This document shows positions 7,687 to 15,394 of a DNA stretch of 64,000 nucleotides, one piece after another. The stretch lies in contig CAVWFQ010000010.1 in the NCBI GenBank assembly GCA_963754335.1, positions 1,785,131 through 1,849,130 on the forward strand, given 5' to 3'. Origin of the DNA: JBBSDP01 sp963754335 (lineage in GTDB: Bacteria > Planctomycetota > Phycisphaerae > Tepidisphaerales > Tepidisphaeraceae). The translations under genes were made by a program, and so were the position numbers. The notes under the pieces were generated by a model, which did not search any database, was not told the DNA's origin, and saw only the letters and a program-made list of their open reading frames with translations. The stretch's first letter is position 1. The number at the start of each line of letters is the position of its first letter.

Positions 7687-8296
7687 ATGCAACCCGCCAA
7701 CGGTACCAATTCTGAGTCGCCGAAGCGCGGGGCATCCGGGAGCGACGATGTGGGATGGACCGATTCGGAGTTGCTCCGGGCAATCCGCAACGGGGAAGAG
7801 GCGGCGTTTCATGAACTGGTGGATCGCCACGGCGACAGCCTGTTCGCGCTCGCCTACTCGCTGCTCGGCAGTCGAACCGATGCCGAGGATGCGGTGCAGG
7901 AGGCTTTCCTGGGCGCGTTTCGACGGGCCGGCAGTTTCGAGGGCCGCTCGTCGCTGAAAACCTGGCTGGTTCGGATCGTGGTAAACCAGGCGTATAAGAC
8001 ACGGCGTTCGCGCAAGGTCCGCAAGACCGAGCCGATCGATCTGGAAGGCAACCAGCGAAGCGATAGAGTTCTTCGCGTGCCAACCGGCAGCGTGGCCGTG
8101 GAAAGCCGGATCGATGTCCAGGCGATGCTCGCGACGCTCTCGCCGGAACATCGCGAGGTCATTGTGCTTCGCGAATTGCAGGGGTTCAGTTATGAAGAGA
8201 TGGCCGAGGCGCTGGGCGTGCCCGTGGGGACCGTTGAGTCGCGGCTGTTCCGGGCGCAAGGAACTGAAGCAACGCTTCGTGGGATATCTGGATTGA
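7687..8296 (+). CDS. ECF sigma-70 factor (one frame break near the end)
   Basis: Region 2 is seen as ELLRAIRNGEEAAFHELVDR and DAEDAVQEAFLGAFRR, region 4 as LSPEHREVIVLRELQGFSY and VPVGTVESRLFRA. After RA the frame breaks at about 8259; restoring GC to GGGCGCAAGG gives RARKELKQRFVGYLD and a TGA at 8294-8296, the normal ECF ending. The next gene codes for a zinc-finger anti-sigma factor and the one after for a Spy/CpxP-like periplasmic protein, a typical envelope-stress regulator set. The start is the ATG at 7687; an upstream TTG at 7672 is possible. Confidence 0.85.
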
Positions 8297-8330
8297 AGAC
8301 GGGTTGGTTAATACGTCAACAGGCAAAGTC

Positions 8331-8817
8331 ATGAACGACTGCGAATACAACTCCCAAATCAGCGCCTATTACGACGACTTTCTGCCGCCGCAACGGCGTG
8401 CGGCTTTCGAAGAGCACCTCGCTGCCTGCGCACCGTGTACGGAGGAATTGCGCAGCGTTTCGAAGCCTTTCGCGAATGATTGGAGCCCAGCCGGCAATGC
8501 TCCTGTCGGACGGCGCGCGTCGGCGTCTCTATTTCGCGGCAAAGAACGCGGCGGTCCCCGGAATTATTCGCCTGGTCAAGACACTGACCGCTGCCGCGGC
8601 GGCGATTCTCATTTTCGCCTCTTTCCAATTAATCTGGACGCACCCGGCTGCCGCTCCGGCGCCCGCTGCGATGCCCGCCGCGTGGGAACAGGCTGCCCTG
8701 GTCGGCGACGTGCCCACCGATGCCACGGCCGACGCCAGCGCCGATCGTGGAGACATCCGTCTTGCGAGTTGGATCGCCGACGATCTTTCCCCCCGAGGAC
8801 GCCATGGCCAGGATTAA
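8331..8817 (+). CDS. Membrane anti-sigma factor with zinc-finger domain (frame break)
   Basis: The N-terminus MNDCEYNSQISAYYDDFLPP and then EEHLAACAPCTEEL is the putative zinc-finger anti-sigma (ZAS) domain with His-x3-Cys-x2-Cys. A frame shift between about 8440 and 8475 joins this to RMIGAQPAMLL and one transmembrane helix (TLTAAAAAILIFASFQLIW), followed by a periplasmic Ala/Pro stretch. Such proteins hold an ECF sigma factor inactive at the membrane. The gene starts 35 nt after the repaired sigma-factor stop and overlaps the start of the Spy-like gene by 14 nt. Confidence 0.7.
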
Positions 8818-9337
8818 GTCCATCCTCATCATCGCCTTCCTGATTGTTTTCGCCGCCGGGCTGATGGTTGGCATGGTTCGCGGAAGATCGACGGCCACCT
8901 CCTCCATCACAAGCACGCGCCCTGATCGCGCTTCGTTCCTGACCGCGCAGCTCAGTCTGACTTCCGACCAGGAAGAGAAAATTCACAAGATCTGGTCAGA
9001 GGTAATGAAGAATGGCCCCGCCGGCGGCCAGCACATGGGCGAACTCGATAAAGAGCGAGATGGCGCAATTCGCGCCATGCTTAGCGAAGATCAGAAGGCC
9101 AAATACGATCAGATCGTTCAGGACTATCGCGCCAAGGCCGAAGCGGTGCACTCCGAGATGCACAAGCGAATCGATGAAGCCGAGCGTCGCACGCGCGAGA
9201 TCCTGACCGATTCGCAGCGCGTGAAATTCGACGAAATCACCAAAGAACGGCACAGCCATCCGCACGAAGGCGGGCACATGCACGGCGGTTTCATGGCTCC
9301 GCCACCGCCGCCGGGAACGCAGCCGATTGGGCCGTAA
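8804..9337 (+). CDS. Spy/CpxP/CnrX-like periplasmic protein with N-terminal anchor
   Basis: A 177-residue protein with one N-terminal membrane segment (ILIIAFLIVFAAGLMVGM) and a helical periplasmic domain. It has LSLTSDQEEKIHKIWSEV and AMLSEDQKAKYDQIVQDY, the LT..Q..ki pattern of the Spy/CpxP/heavy-metal-resistance superfamily, then EILTDSQRVKFDEI. The tail is rich in His, Met and Pro (HSHPHEGGHMHGGFM), which could bind metal ions. With the sigma and anti-sigma genes just upstream it probably senses or buffers envelope or metal stress. It is a translationally overlapped third gene of that operon. Confidence 0.75.
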   Translation: MARIKSILIIAFLIVFAAGLMVGMVRGRSTATSSITSTRPDRASFLTAQLSLTSDQEEKIHKIWSEVMKNGPAGGQHMGELDKERDGAIRAMLSEDQKAKYDQIVQDYRAKAEAVHSEMHKRIDEAERRTREILTDSQRVKFDEITKERHSHPHEGGHMHGGFMAPPPPPGTQPIGP

Positions 9338-9477
9338 AACAGTACGGTCGCCAGGGTTTACTCTTCCGCTTCCGGCCGCACGGCTCGAGCTTTACGGGTC
9401 TTGCGGTCGTTCACCCGACAGTTGTTGTTTCAAATAGGCGGCTAATTTACATTTCGCGGCGGTGAATTCGGCCGCGC

Positions 9478-9843
9478 TCAAACGAGGCGGGGAAAACATA
9501 CGAGCGCTCGGACATGCTGCCAAGAGCTGGCTCGATATAGGTCGCGGGATGATTGAAAAGCATTGATCCCAGCACTCGGCGTATTGTGAGGCTCGTTGCA
9601 ACGCAACCCGTCGAGCATCATGCAAATCAGCTCATCCTGCGTGATACCGCCTTCATCGAAATTGCAAAGGCCCGTACAGCAACTCCGCGACATTTGAGCA
9701 CTTGTCCGAGGCGTGACGATCGGGGCAAAGGGAATGGAGTCGCACCGCGCTAATAACTCGTAGCAATGCTGCTCGCAAAAAAGTAAGCCCACCCTCACCG
9801 CCGTCACAGCCGCCTTGAACACATTTTTACCAGGAGCATTCAT
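9478..9843 (-). CDS. Hypothetical 121-residue protein
   Basis: The ATG at 9843 has GGCGGAGCGGC immediately upstream, a plausible ribosome-binding site. The product is Cys-rich in its first half (FCEQHC, CC, C) with segment DEGGITQDELICMMLDGL. No domain is recognised. It stands alone on the minus strand between the Spy-like gene and the repeat array. The call rests only on the open frame and ribosome site and may be wrong. Confidence 0.3.
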   Translation of the reverse strand: MNAPGKNVFKAAVTAVRVGLLFCEQHCYELLARCDSIPFAPIVTPRTSAQMSRSCCTGLCNFDEGGITQDELICMMLDGLRCNEPHNTPSAGINAFQSSRDLYRASSWQHVRALVCFPRLV

Positions 9844-9943
9844 GCCGCTCCGCCGAAGTACCGAATCGCAGCAAGAAATTCGAACAGGATAAGGAGATAT
9901 TTCGCGGAGACGCGGATAGCTCTCCTTCACATCTGAGATGTTG

Positions 9944-10021
9944 ACCGGAGAAAGGGGGACACTCGACCGGAGAAAGGGGGACCGGAGAAAGGGGGACACT
10001 CGACCTTCGCAAGGTCGAGTG
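9944..10021. repeat. Array of three ACCGGAGAAAGGGGGAC units ending in an 11-bp hairpin
   Basis: Copies begin at 9944, 9966 and 9981. The array ends in a perfect hairpin CACTCGACCTT-CGC-AAGGTCGAGTG at 9997-10021. Short GGGGGAC/GTCCCC-type units with a hairpin resemble REP-type sequences that flank REP-associated transposases. A similar GTCCCC-type array lies at 59116-59251. Confidence 0.6.
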
Positions 10022-10026
10022 CTCGT

Positions 10027-10433
10027 CTACTCTTCCGGCGGCGCGGCGGTTGGACCGATCTCCTGCCTCAACCGAACGCGATGCGCCGCGTTCATATTCA
10101 GCAATCGAACCGTTGCCCTTCCGGCATCGGTGCGACCGACCACGGTCGCCCCTTGCAGGGAAAAGTGATTGTGCCATCGATCCTTGCGGGGATGAAAGAG
10201 TGGAACCAGATTGCCTGAGTGCGGGTCGATGGCCGAGAGATTTGGCCCCTTGAACGCATTGCATCGATCACAGGCCAACGCGAGGTTGGAATCGTCGTCC
10301 GACCCGCGTGTTGCCTGGCGACGATGTGTTCGATCTGAAACCGGGAGGAAACCTGCTGCTGAGGGATGCCGCAATATTCACAGCGCCCCGCCGCACGATG
10401 TCGGACCCTCGCCCGGGCGGCCGCGTCCATCAC
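10027..10433 (-). CDS. HNH endonuclease (one frame break)
   Basis: The N-terminal frame gives AAGRCEYCG and FQIEHIVARQH; after a single-base break near 10310 the other frame continues SDDDSNLALACDRCNAFKGPN. Together these form the full HNH signature (Cys-x2-Cys, EHI, Asn-Leu-x-Leu-x-Cys-x2-Cys-Asn-x2-Lys). Adding one G after CAAC-AC restores the frame. The rest, with DPHSGNLVPLFHPR and a VVGRTDAGRATVRLL segment, is typical of small free-standing HNH nucleases. The ATG overlaps the stop of the small gene upstream, so the two are co-translated. Confidence 0.75.
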
Positions 10434-10693
10434 GCCCCCGGTTCGGCCAGCATCTTGCGGAGCTTAGCTTGGAAAATCGAGACCACGTCAATCGCTTCGA
10501 TGAAATCCTCGTATTCCTGACGTTCTGACAGCGAGAGCGTGCCTTCGTTTGCCTTGGCCGCAAGCTCGTCGATGCGGTCTTGCGTTTGTGAATCAACGCG
10601 AAGCTGGACCACTTTCCGAGCGACATCGGCCGGCAGACATCGAGCAACCGGTTCCAGCAGCCGATCCAAAGGATTCTCAGCTAACGCGGACAT
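10430..10693 (-). CDS. Small helical protein paired with the HNH nuclease
   Basis: An 87-residue, charged, all-helical protein (ENPLDRLLEPVARCLPADVARK, then SLSERQEYEDFIEAIDVVS). Its stop overlaps the HNH start by a few bases. I chose the ATG at 10693; a GTG or ATG five codons upstream is possible. Small proteins of this kind often accompany HNH genes in cyanobacteria and planctomycetes. Their role is unknown; an inhibitor or partner of the nuclease is inference. Confidence 0.55.
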   Translation of the reverse strand: MSALAENPLDRLLEPVARCLPADVARKVVQLRVDSQTQDRIDELAAKANEGTLSLSERQEYEDFIEAIDVVSIFQAKLRKMLAEPGA

Positions 10694-10732
10694 AGAAAGA
10701 GTATACACCGCACCGTCACGCGGGGATCCAAG

Positions 10733-10808
10733 TCGGGGTTACAGGATTTGAACCTGCGACCTCTAGACCCCCAGTCTAGCGCTCTAAACCAAGCTGAGCT
10801 AAACCCCG
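10733..10808 (-). tRNA. tRNA-Pro (anticodon GGG)
   Basis: A cloverleaf folds on the minus strand: acceptor CGGGGTT with AACCCCG, D arm TAGCTCAGCTTGGTTTAGAGC, anticodon stem CTAGA/TCTAG with loop CTGGGGG (GGG at 34-36), and T arm CAGGTTCAAATCCTG. The discriminator base is A and CCA is not encoded. Confidence 0.95.
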
Positions 10809-10860
10809 AACGAGCGCTATCATATCCGGTCTTGGCCGGCGGACCAAGGGGCAGGTATTT

Positions 10861-11136
10861 TTGCCGCTGCGAACGCCCGAATTCAAAACCTCACCCCGGA
10901 TCCGCCAGTCAACCACTTCATTTCAGGCAGTCGTGGCGCTGACGGTCGAAGTGTTGACCGAATTGCCGCTGCCGTTGATGGATCGCATTGCCGGCAATCC
11001 CGCTGGAAGTTCTGCTCCAGGTTACATAGAGGGCGACTTCAATGGCTTGCAGCTTGTCTCTATTCCCGAGCCGGCCTCGCTTGGCCTGCTCGGCCTCGCC
11101 ACCATCGGAATGATGGGCAGTCGCCGTCGTATTTAA
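10861..11136 (+). pseudogene. C-terminal fragment of a PEP-CTERM protein
   Basis: The frame ends with IPEPASLGLLGLATIGMMG and SRRRI: a PEP motif, one hydrophobic helix and an Arg-rich tail, the PEP-CTERM signal handled by exosortase/archaeosortase-type enzymes. There is no signal peptide or recognisable domain upstream, and the tRNA lies immediately to the left, so only the 3-prime end of a gene seems to remain. From 11137 to 11323 I see no gene. Confidence 0.5.
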
Positions 11137-11323
11137 TTGCCAATCCGGCCATTATCAGCCGCGGGGCGCCCGATCGCGCCCTGCGGCTTTTGATTCTGAT
11201 GAAATGGACTGGTCCCAGGTCGACGCTGATGCTTGGTGGGCTGGCTGGGCTGGGATTGCTCGCCAGGCTGCTGCGGCGCGGCGCGCTGCGGAAGGGTTGA
11301 ATTCAAGTGGCGAAGACTCAAGT

Positions 11324-12115
11324 TTATTTTAATCCCTGATCATGCAACAGTGCGTCCGCCCAGGCCGCCTCCTCCGCCGGTAGCGGCGGATGGAGCGGCT
11401 GATGATAGTCGATGTCGTCGTAGCGTCGTCGTCGGTAACAGTCGTTGAGAAGAGCCTGCAGTTCCATCGAAACGTCACGATCCGTTGCGCGAAGCGGGAT
11501 CGAAATCTTCGGTAGTGGATCACGCAGGAAAGCAGCGTAGTATTCCGTCATAAGCGGATTGGCGCCGCGATAGACGCTCACGTGATACGGGGTACGCTTT
11601 CCAACAGGCACCGCAAATGACGGCGTGAGGCTGGTCGATTCGCCGGCGCGGATTAGATCCACTTCCACCAGATTTGTACCGCTTCGCCGAATCTCATCCT
11701 GTTTCTGAATGTAAAGCTGGCGTCCGGCGCCGGCGACTTTGTTGGCCGGACTTAGAAACTCAATGACGGTCACCACTTTGCCGCCTGTCGCGGCATCAAT
11801 AATTTCAATGTACCCTTCGGTTACCTGCTCGTCTGGCAGGCGAATCAGCAAAGGTTCGGCCACCGTAGCGACTCCGCCCGACGCCGCCGCTGGCAACGCG
11901 CCAGGTCGCTCGTAAACGTGCACATCCGGATAGACCGCGCGGCGAATATCTGCCGCTGCTTCAATAAAGACGCGTTCCTGCATCCGAGCCCGTAAATCGT
12001 TCGGCAACGTGTCCTGAAGAAGATCGCTGGTCAGGAAAATCAAGGATGCGTGCACGTCGCCCCATCTCTGCTCAAGATATGGATTCATTCCCGGAAATGG
12101 ATTCGTCGTTGCCAT
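11324..12115 (-). CDS. DUF4058 family protein
   Basis: A 263-residue protein beginning NPFPGMNPYLEQRWGDVHASL, the N-terminal signature of DUF4058, found mainly in cyanobacteria and planctomycetes. The central IEIIDAATGGKVVTVIEFLSPANK segment resembles the core of PD-(D/E)xK nuclease-like folds (Glu then later Leu-Val-Glu-Val-Asp-Leu) and is typical of this family. There is no signal peptide. Function is unknown. It is a stand-alone minus-strand gene. Confidence 0.8.
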   Translation of the reverse strand: MATTNPFPGMNPYLEQRWGDVHASLIFLTSDLLQDTLPNDLRARMQERVFIEAAADIRRAVYPDVHVYERPGALPAAASGGVATVAEPLLIRLPDEQVTEGYIEIIDAATGGKVVTVIEFLSPANKVAGAGRQLYIQKQDEIRRSGTNLVEVDLIRAGESTSLTPSFAVPVGKRTPYHVSVYRGANPLMTEYYAAFLRDPLPKISIPLRATDRDVSMELQALLNDCYRRRRYDDIDYHQPLHPPLPAEEAAWADALLHDQGLK

Positions 12116-12176
12116 GCAGGGAAGTATAGCCTATTAGCGACGAGGCAATGTAGGATTGTTCTCCGATCGGCGACGC

Positions 12177-13339
12177 ATGAAAATCGTCCTCGCTCCCGAC
12201 AAATTCAAAGGGTCGCTCACCGCGCCTCAGGCCGCGCAGGCGATGGCCGCGGGGATTCGCCGCGGCCGGCCCGACGCGATCATCGACTTATGCCCCATGG
12301 CCGACGGCGGCGAGGGTACGGTCGTAGCGCTGGTCGCGGCGACGGGCGGGCTGATCGAACGCCGGCGCGTCACCGGGCCATTGCCCGAAATGAAAATCGA
12401 AGCTGAATTCGGAATCCTCGGCGACGGAACGACAGCGGTCGTCGAGATGGCGGCGGCGAGCGGCCTGGCCCTCCTCCGCGCTGAAGACCGCAATCCGATG
12501 AATACAACGACCTTCGGTACCGGTGAGTTGCTCATGGCCGCCGCAAAGCTCGGCGTCAGACAGATTATTCTCGGCATTGGCGGGAGCGCAACCGTTGACG
12601 GAGGGATCGGGCTGCGCAAGCCTGCGGCTTACCCGTGATTCTCGAGGAAGGAGAGCCGGTTTCCCTGACTGAGCCGCTGACCGGCGCTGACCTGGCGCGA
12701 GTGGTGCTCATCAAGCATGGCCGGGGGAGTCCGGTCGAGCGGGTCGGAATCACGGTCGCGTGCGATGTCTCCAATCCGCTTTTCGGTCCGAATGGCGCGG
12801 CCGCGGTCTACGGCCCGCAAAAGGGCGCGACGCCGGAACAGATACGCGAACTCGATTCGATGCTCGAACAATTGGCGCGGCGATGTGGGAAGCTCGCCGA
12901 AGCCGAGGTGCCCGGCGCGGGGGCGGCCGGCGGACTTGGCTTTGCCATGCTCGCATTTTTCGGAGCAACGCTGCGCAGCGGCATTAAGATCGTCATCGAG
13001 GCAACGCGTCTTGGCGAACGACTGAAAGGGGCCGACCTGTGCATCACCGGCGAAGGCTCCCTCGACGGTTCGAGCCTGCACGGCAAGACCCCGATCGGTG
13101 TGGCGGGCGTTTGCAAATCTCTCGGCGTGCCTTGCGTCGCGATCGCGGGGAAACTCGGCGACGGTATCGAGACCGCGCGATCGCTCGGCCTTACCGACTG
13201 GCACTGCATCCACGATGGATCGCTTTCAACCGCCGAATCCATATCCAGGGCCAGCGAACTGCTCGAGGCGCGGGCCGCGGAGGTCGTTGGAAAAAGTCCT
13301 CATCCGCAACTTGCCTCGGCGTCGCCCAAAAAGTTTTGA
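12177..13339 (+). CDS. glxK: Glycerate kinase, GlxK type (one frame break)
   Basis: Phosphorylates D-glycerate with ATP. The N-terminal MKIVLAPDKFKGSLTAPQAA, the PMADGGEGTV motif and GIGGSATVDGGIGL are diagnostic for type-I glycerate kinases. The frame breaks near 12616: adding one G (GGGCTGGCGCAAG) gives GGIGLAQACGLPVILEEG and joins the second half. There GITVACDVSNPLFGPNGAA, PGAGAAGGLGFAMLAFFGA and LCITGEGSLDGSS are all conserved. The start at 12177 matches the family start. Single-base loss in sequencing is the likeliest explanation. Confidence 0.85.
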
Positions 13340-13427
13340 CTCCGAGCGGTTCGCGGTGATATATCATCCGCGCGGCCCACGGGATCGCGGGTCCGGCATT
13401 CACCTGTTTCCGGGAGGGCTTCACGCC

Positions 13428-14471
13428 ATGTTCTCTCGGCTCGCTCTGGCCCTGCTGTTCACTTTCGAGCTTTCGGCGGCGACGTTCCTGCACGGCGCGC
13501 CAGGTGAGCCGTTGCAGCTTCCAACCTATGGGATTTCTGTTCTGCCGCCGCGCGGCATGACACCGGTGATTGAAACTGCGCCTGAAGAGGTGGCGGTCTG
13601 GTCTCGTATCGACAAAGGGAGCAACCGCATCGTCGAAGTGATTCGCATCGAGATCCTCCACAGCGAGGGGCACGAGCTGGCCCAAATCGCCGCCGAGTCG
13701 GCAAAGCAAGCTGGCGGGGAAGTCGCAAAGCGCGGGTTCAGAGTCGACGGCATGCCCGCCTTGAGTTGTGAATTCAAGAATCCGAGCATCCCGGATGGAA
13801 ACGACCTGGCTACAACCGCAATGTTCCTCACTGCTCGCGCACAACTGGTTTACCGCGCGACCGTTCAGTCGGCGCTCATCGGTGGAAATCCCCGCGCGAG
13901 TGATATTCAAGAGGTGATTGAGCACTGGAAGTGGCAGCCGGTCCTTTCGCCGGCGACCCGGCTCGAGCTTCGCCAGGAGTCGACTCGCGTCTTTGGAGCG
14001 TTCGCGGTTCGCCTGCCGGCTATCCTGCGTGAGTATCCGACGGACGATCCTACGACGGAGAAATCGTTCGGGGTCGAGGATTACCGCCGGGAGGGGACTG
14101 ATTTTCTGATGACCTGTACGCGGATCTCCAGAGAAAAAGGGATGCCTTTCGCGGCATTTTCGGCGCAGAAAGCGAAAGAATTTCAAAAGGAGTATTCGAC
14201 CGAAGCAGTTGTCTTCAATCTGCGCAAGGGTCAGCCGGCCCGCGCGGTCAGTGACACAGTCCACCTGACGCGCGGCGGCGCAGTGGCGACGACGGTTTAC
14301 GGGCGATGGATCCTCGTCGATACGCCCGGCGACAATGCAGTGCTGATCACCTGCAAAATCATGTCCTCCTCCGATCTCAAGGCATACGAAGAAGCGATTG
14401 AAGCGATTGCGGCGACCATTGAGCCTTGTGGACATCATTCTCCGCCGCCAGCGTCGAAGCCGGCGAAGTAA
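13428..14471 (+). CDS. Hypothetical secreted protein
   Basis: The ATG at 13428 follows GGGAGGG by ten bases. A signal peptide (MFSRLALALLFTFELSAA) leads a 347-residue soluble protein with an even mix of strands and helices and no catalytic motif that I recognise. Blocks such as YGISVLPPRGMTPVIET and a C-terminal AYEEAIEAIAATIEPC suggest a two-part domain, as in proteins that test user-type inputs of membrane stress, but this is not evidence of function. It follows glycerate kinase in the same direction by 88 nt. Confidence 0.65.
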   Translation: MFSRLALALLFTFELSAATFLHGAPGEPLQLPTYGISVLPPRGMTPVIETAPEEVAVWSRIDKGSNRIVEVIRIEILHSEGHELAQIAAESAKQAGGEVAKRGFRVDGMPALSCEFKNPSIPDGNDLATTAMFLTARAQLVYRATVQSALIGGNPRASDIQEVIEHWKWQPVLSPATRLELRQESTRVFGAFAVRLPAILREYPTDDPTTEKSFGVEDYRREGTDFLMTCTRISREKGMPFAAFSAQKAKEFQKEYSTEAVVFNLRKGQPARAVSDTVHLTRGGAVATTVYGRWILVDTPGDNAVLITCKIMSSSDLKAYEEAIEAIAATIEPCGHHSPPPASKPAK

Positions 14472-14536
14472 ATGACCGCGCGTGCCTAATTCTGTATAGC
14501 CTGCAACTTAACCTCTTCCAGCCCGTCATAAGATCG

Positions 14537-15252
14537 ATGGTGCAACTTTCCGGATCGCGCATCACGCCCCTGGACTACGCCGAGCGCACCAGTCATCGCG
14601 CTCGACGATGGCTTTACGGATGCATCGCCCTCACGCTCATCCTTGCTGCGCCGGCGGGCTGGCGCTGGGGCCGGACCTGTGGAAGCCGGATCGTGCTCCT
14701 GTACCACCAGCGCACTGCGCTGCGTATACAGCCCCGCCGGAGCAAGTCGTATTCGATTCAGATCCGATTCGAGTGGCCCTGCTGGCCGGCGACGCGAACT
14801 TTGCCGTTGTCCGAGGCTGCGCCTTCCGAAAGCCGCCGGCCTCCTGGGATGCATACCTCGCCCTGCCGCCGCAACTCCCGGCGAGTAACCAACGGGCAAT
14901 ACTGTTCCTTCACGAATGCCGCTCTGCTGATGGCAACCGGTTTATCGTCGAGCTTGAGCGAACCGCTGGACTCGATAAATCGGCCCTCTTCGTTCACGGC
15001 TATGACATTTTTTTAGAGGTATTCCGCCCCGCCACTGCAACACGCGCCGCAGCGGTTATATTCGACGGGTTCCCATTTTCAGTAAGGGACAGCCATTTTC
15101 ACCCTGACATTCGTATTTATGCGGGTCAGGTGGATCCATCTGATGCATCGCATTTCACGATCCGCTACCAGGTTGGCAGCAAGGTCGGCACGCTCGATGG
15201 CCGCGTGGATAACACGGGGCGCCTTTCGTTAGCCCGCCCCGCCCGAATGTAG
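14537..15252 (+). CDS. Hypothetical single-pass membrane protein (one frame break)
   Basis: The ATG at 14537 opens a cytoplasmic head followed by one transmembrane helix (WLYGCIALTLILAAPAGW). The frame shifts near 14726; adding one base before TATACAG joins it to YTAPPEQVVFDSDP and an exported domain with no known motif, ending RVDNTGRLSLARPARM. It ends just before a long hairpin that separates it from the convergent PVC heme gene. Function unknown. Confidence 0.5.
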
Positions 15253-15298
15253 ATTGCGCGCCGGAACAGGGTAACGCGATCTGATGAACAGGGTGGTC

Positions 15299-15364
15299 GG
15301 TCCGGCGACAAGTCGCGCGGCTCCCTCGCTCCAAAAAGGGAGCCGCGCGACTTGTCGCCGGACC
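15299..15364. repeat. Perfect 28-bp inverted repeat with 10-nt loop (AGGGAGCCGCGC family)
   Basis: Arms at 15299-15326 and 15337-15364 are exact complements. The inner part AGGGAGCCGCGC is shared with the hairpins at 20252-20326 and 53776-53859. It lies between convergent genes and could act as a bidirectional terminator or be a mobile miniature element. Confidence 0.8.
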
Positions 15365-15394
15365 AATGTGCGCTTTGGGGAAACGGTCTCATTC

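Noticed and set aside
13191..14438. Long minus-strand open frame opposite the exported protein at 13428
   Set aside because: Antisense shadow. The plus-strand gene has a ribosome site and signal peptide.
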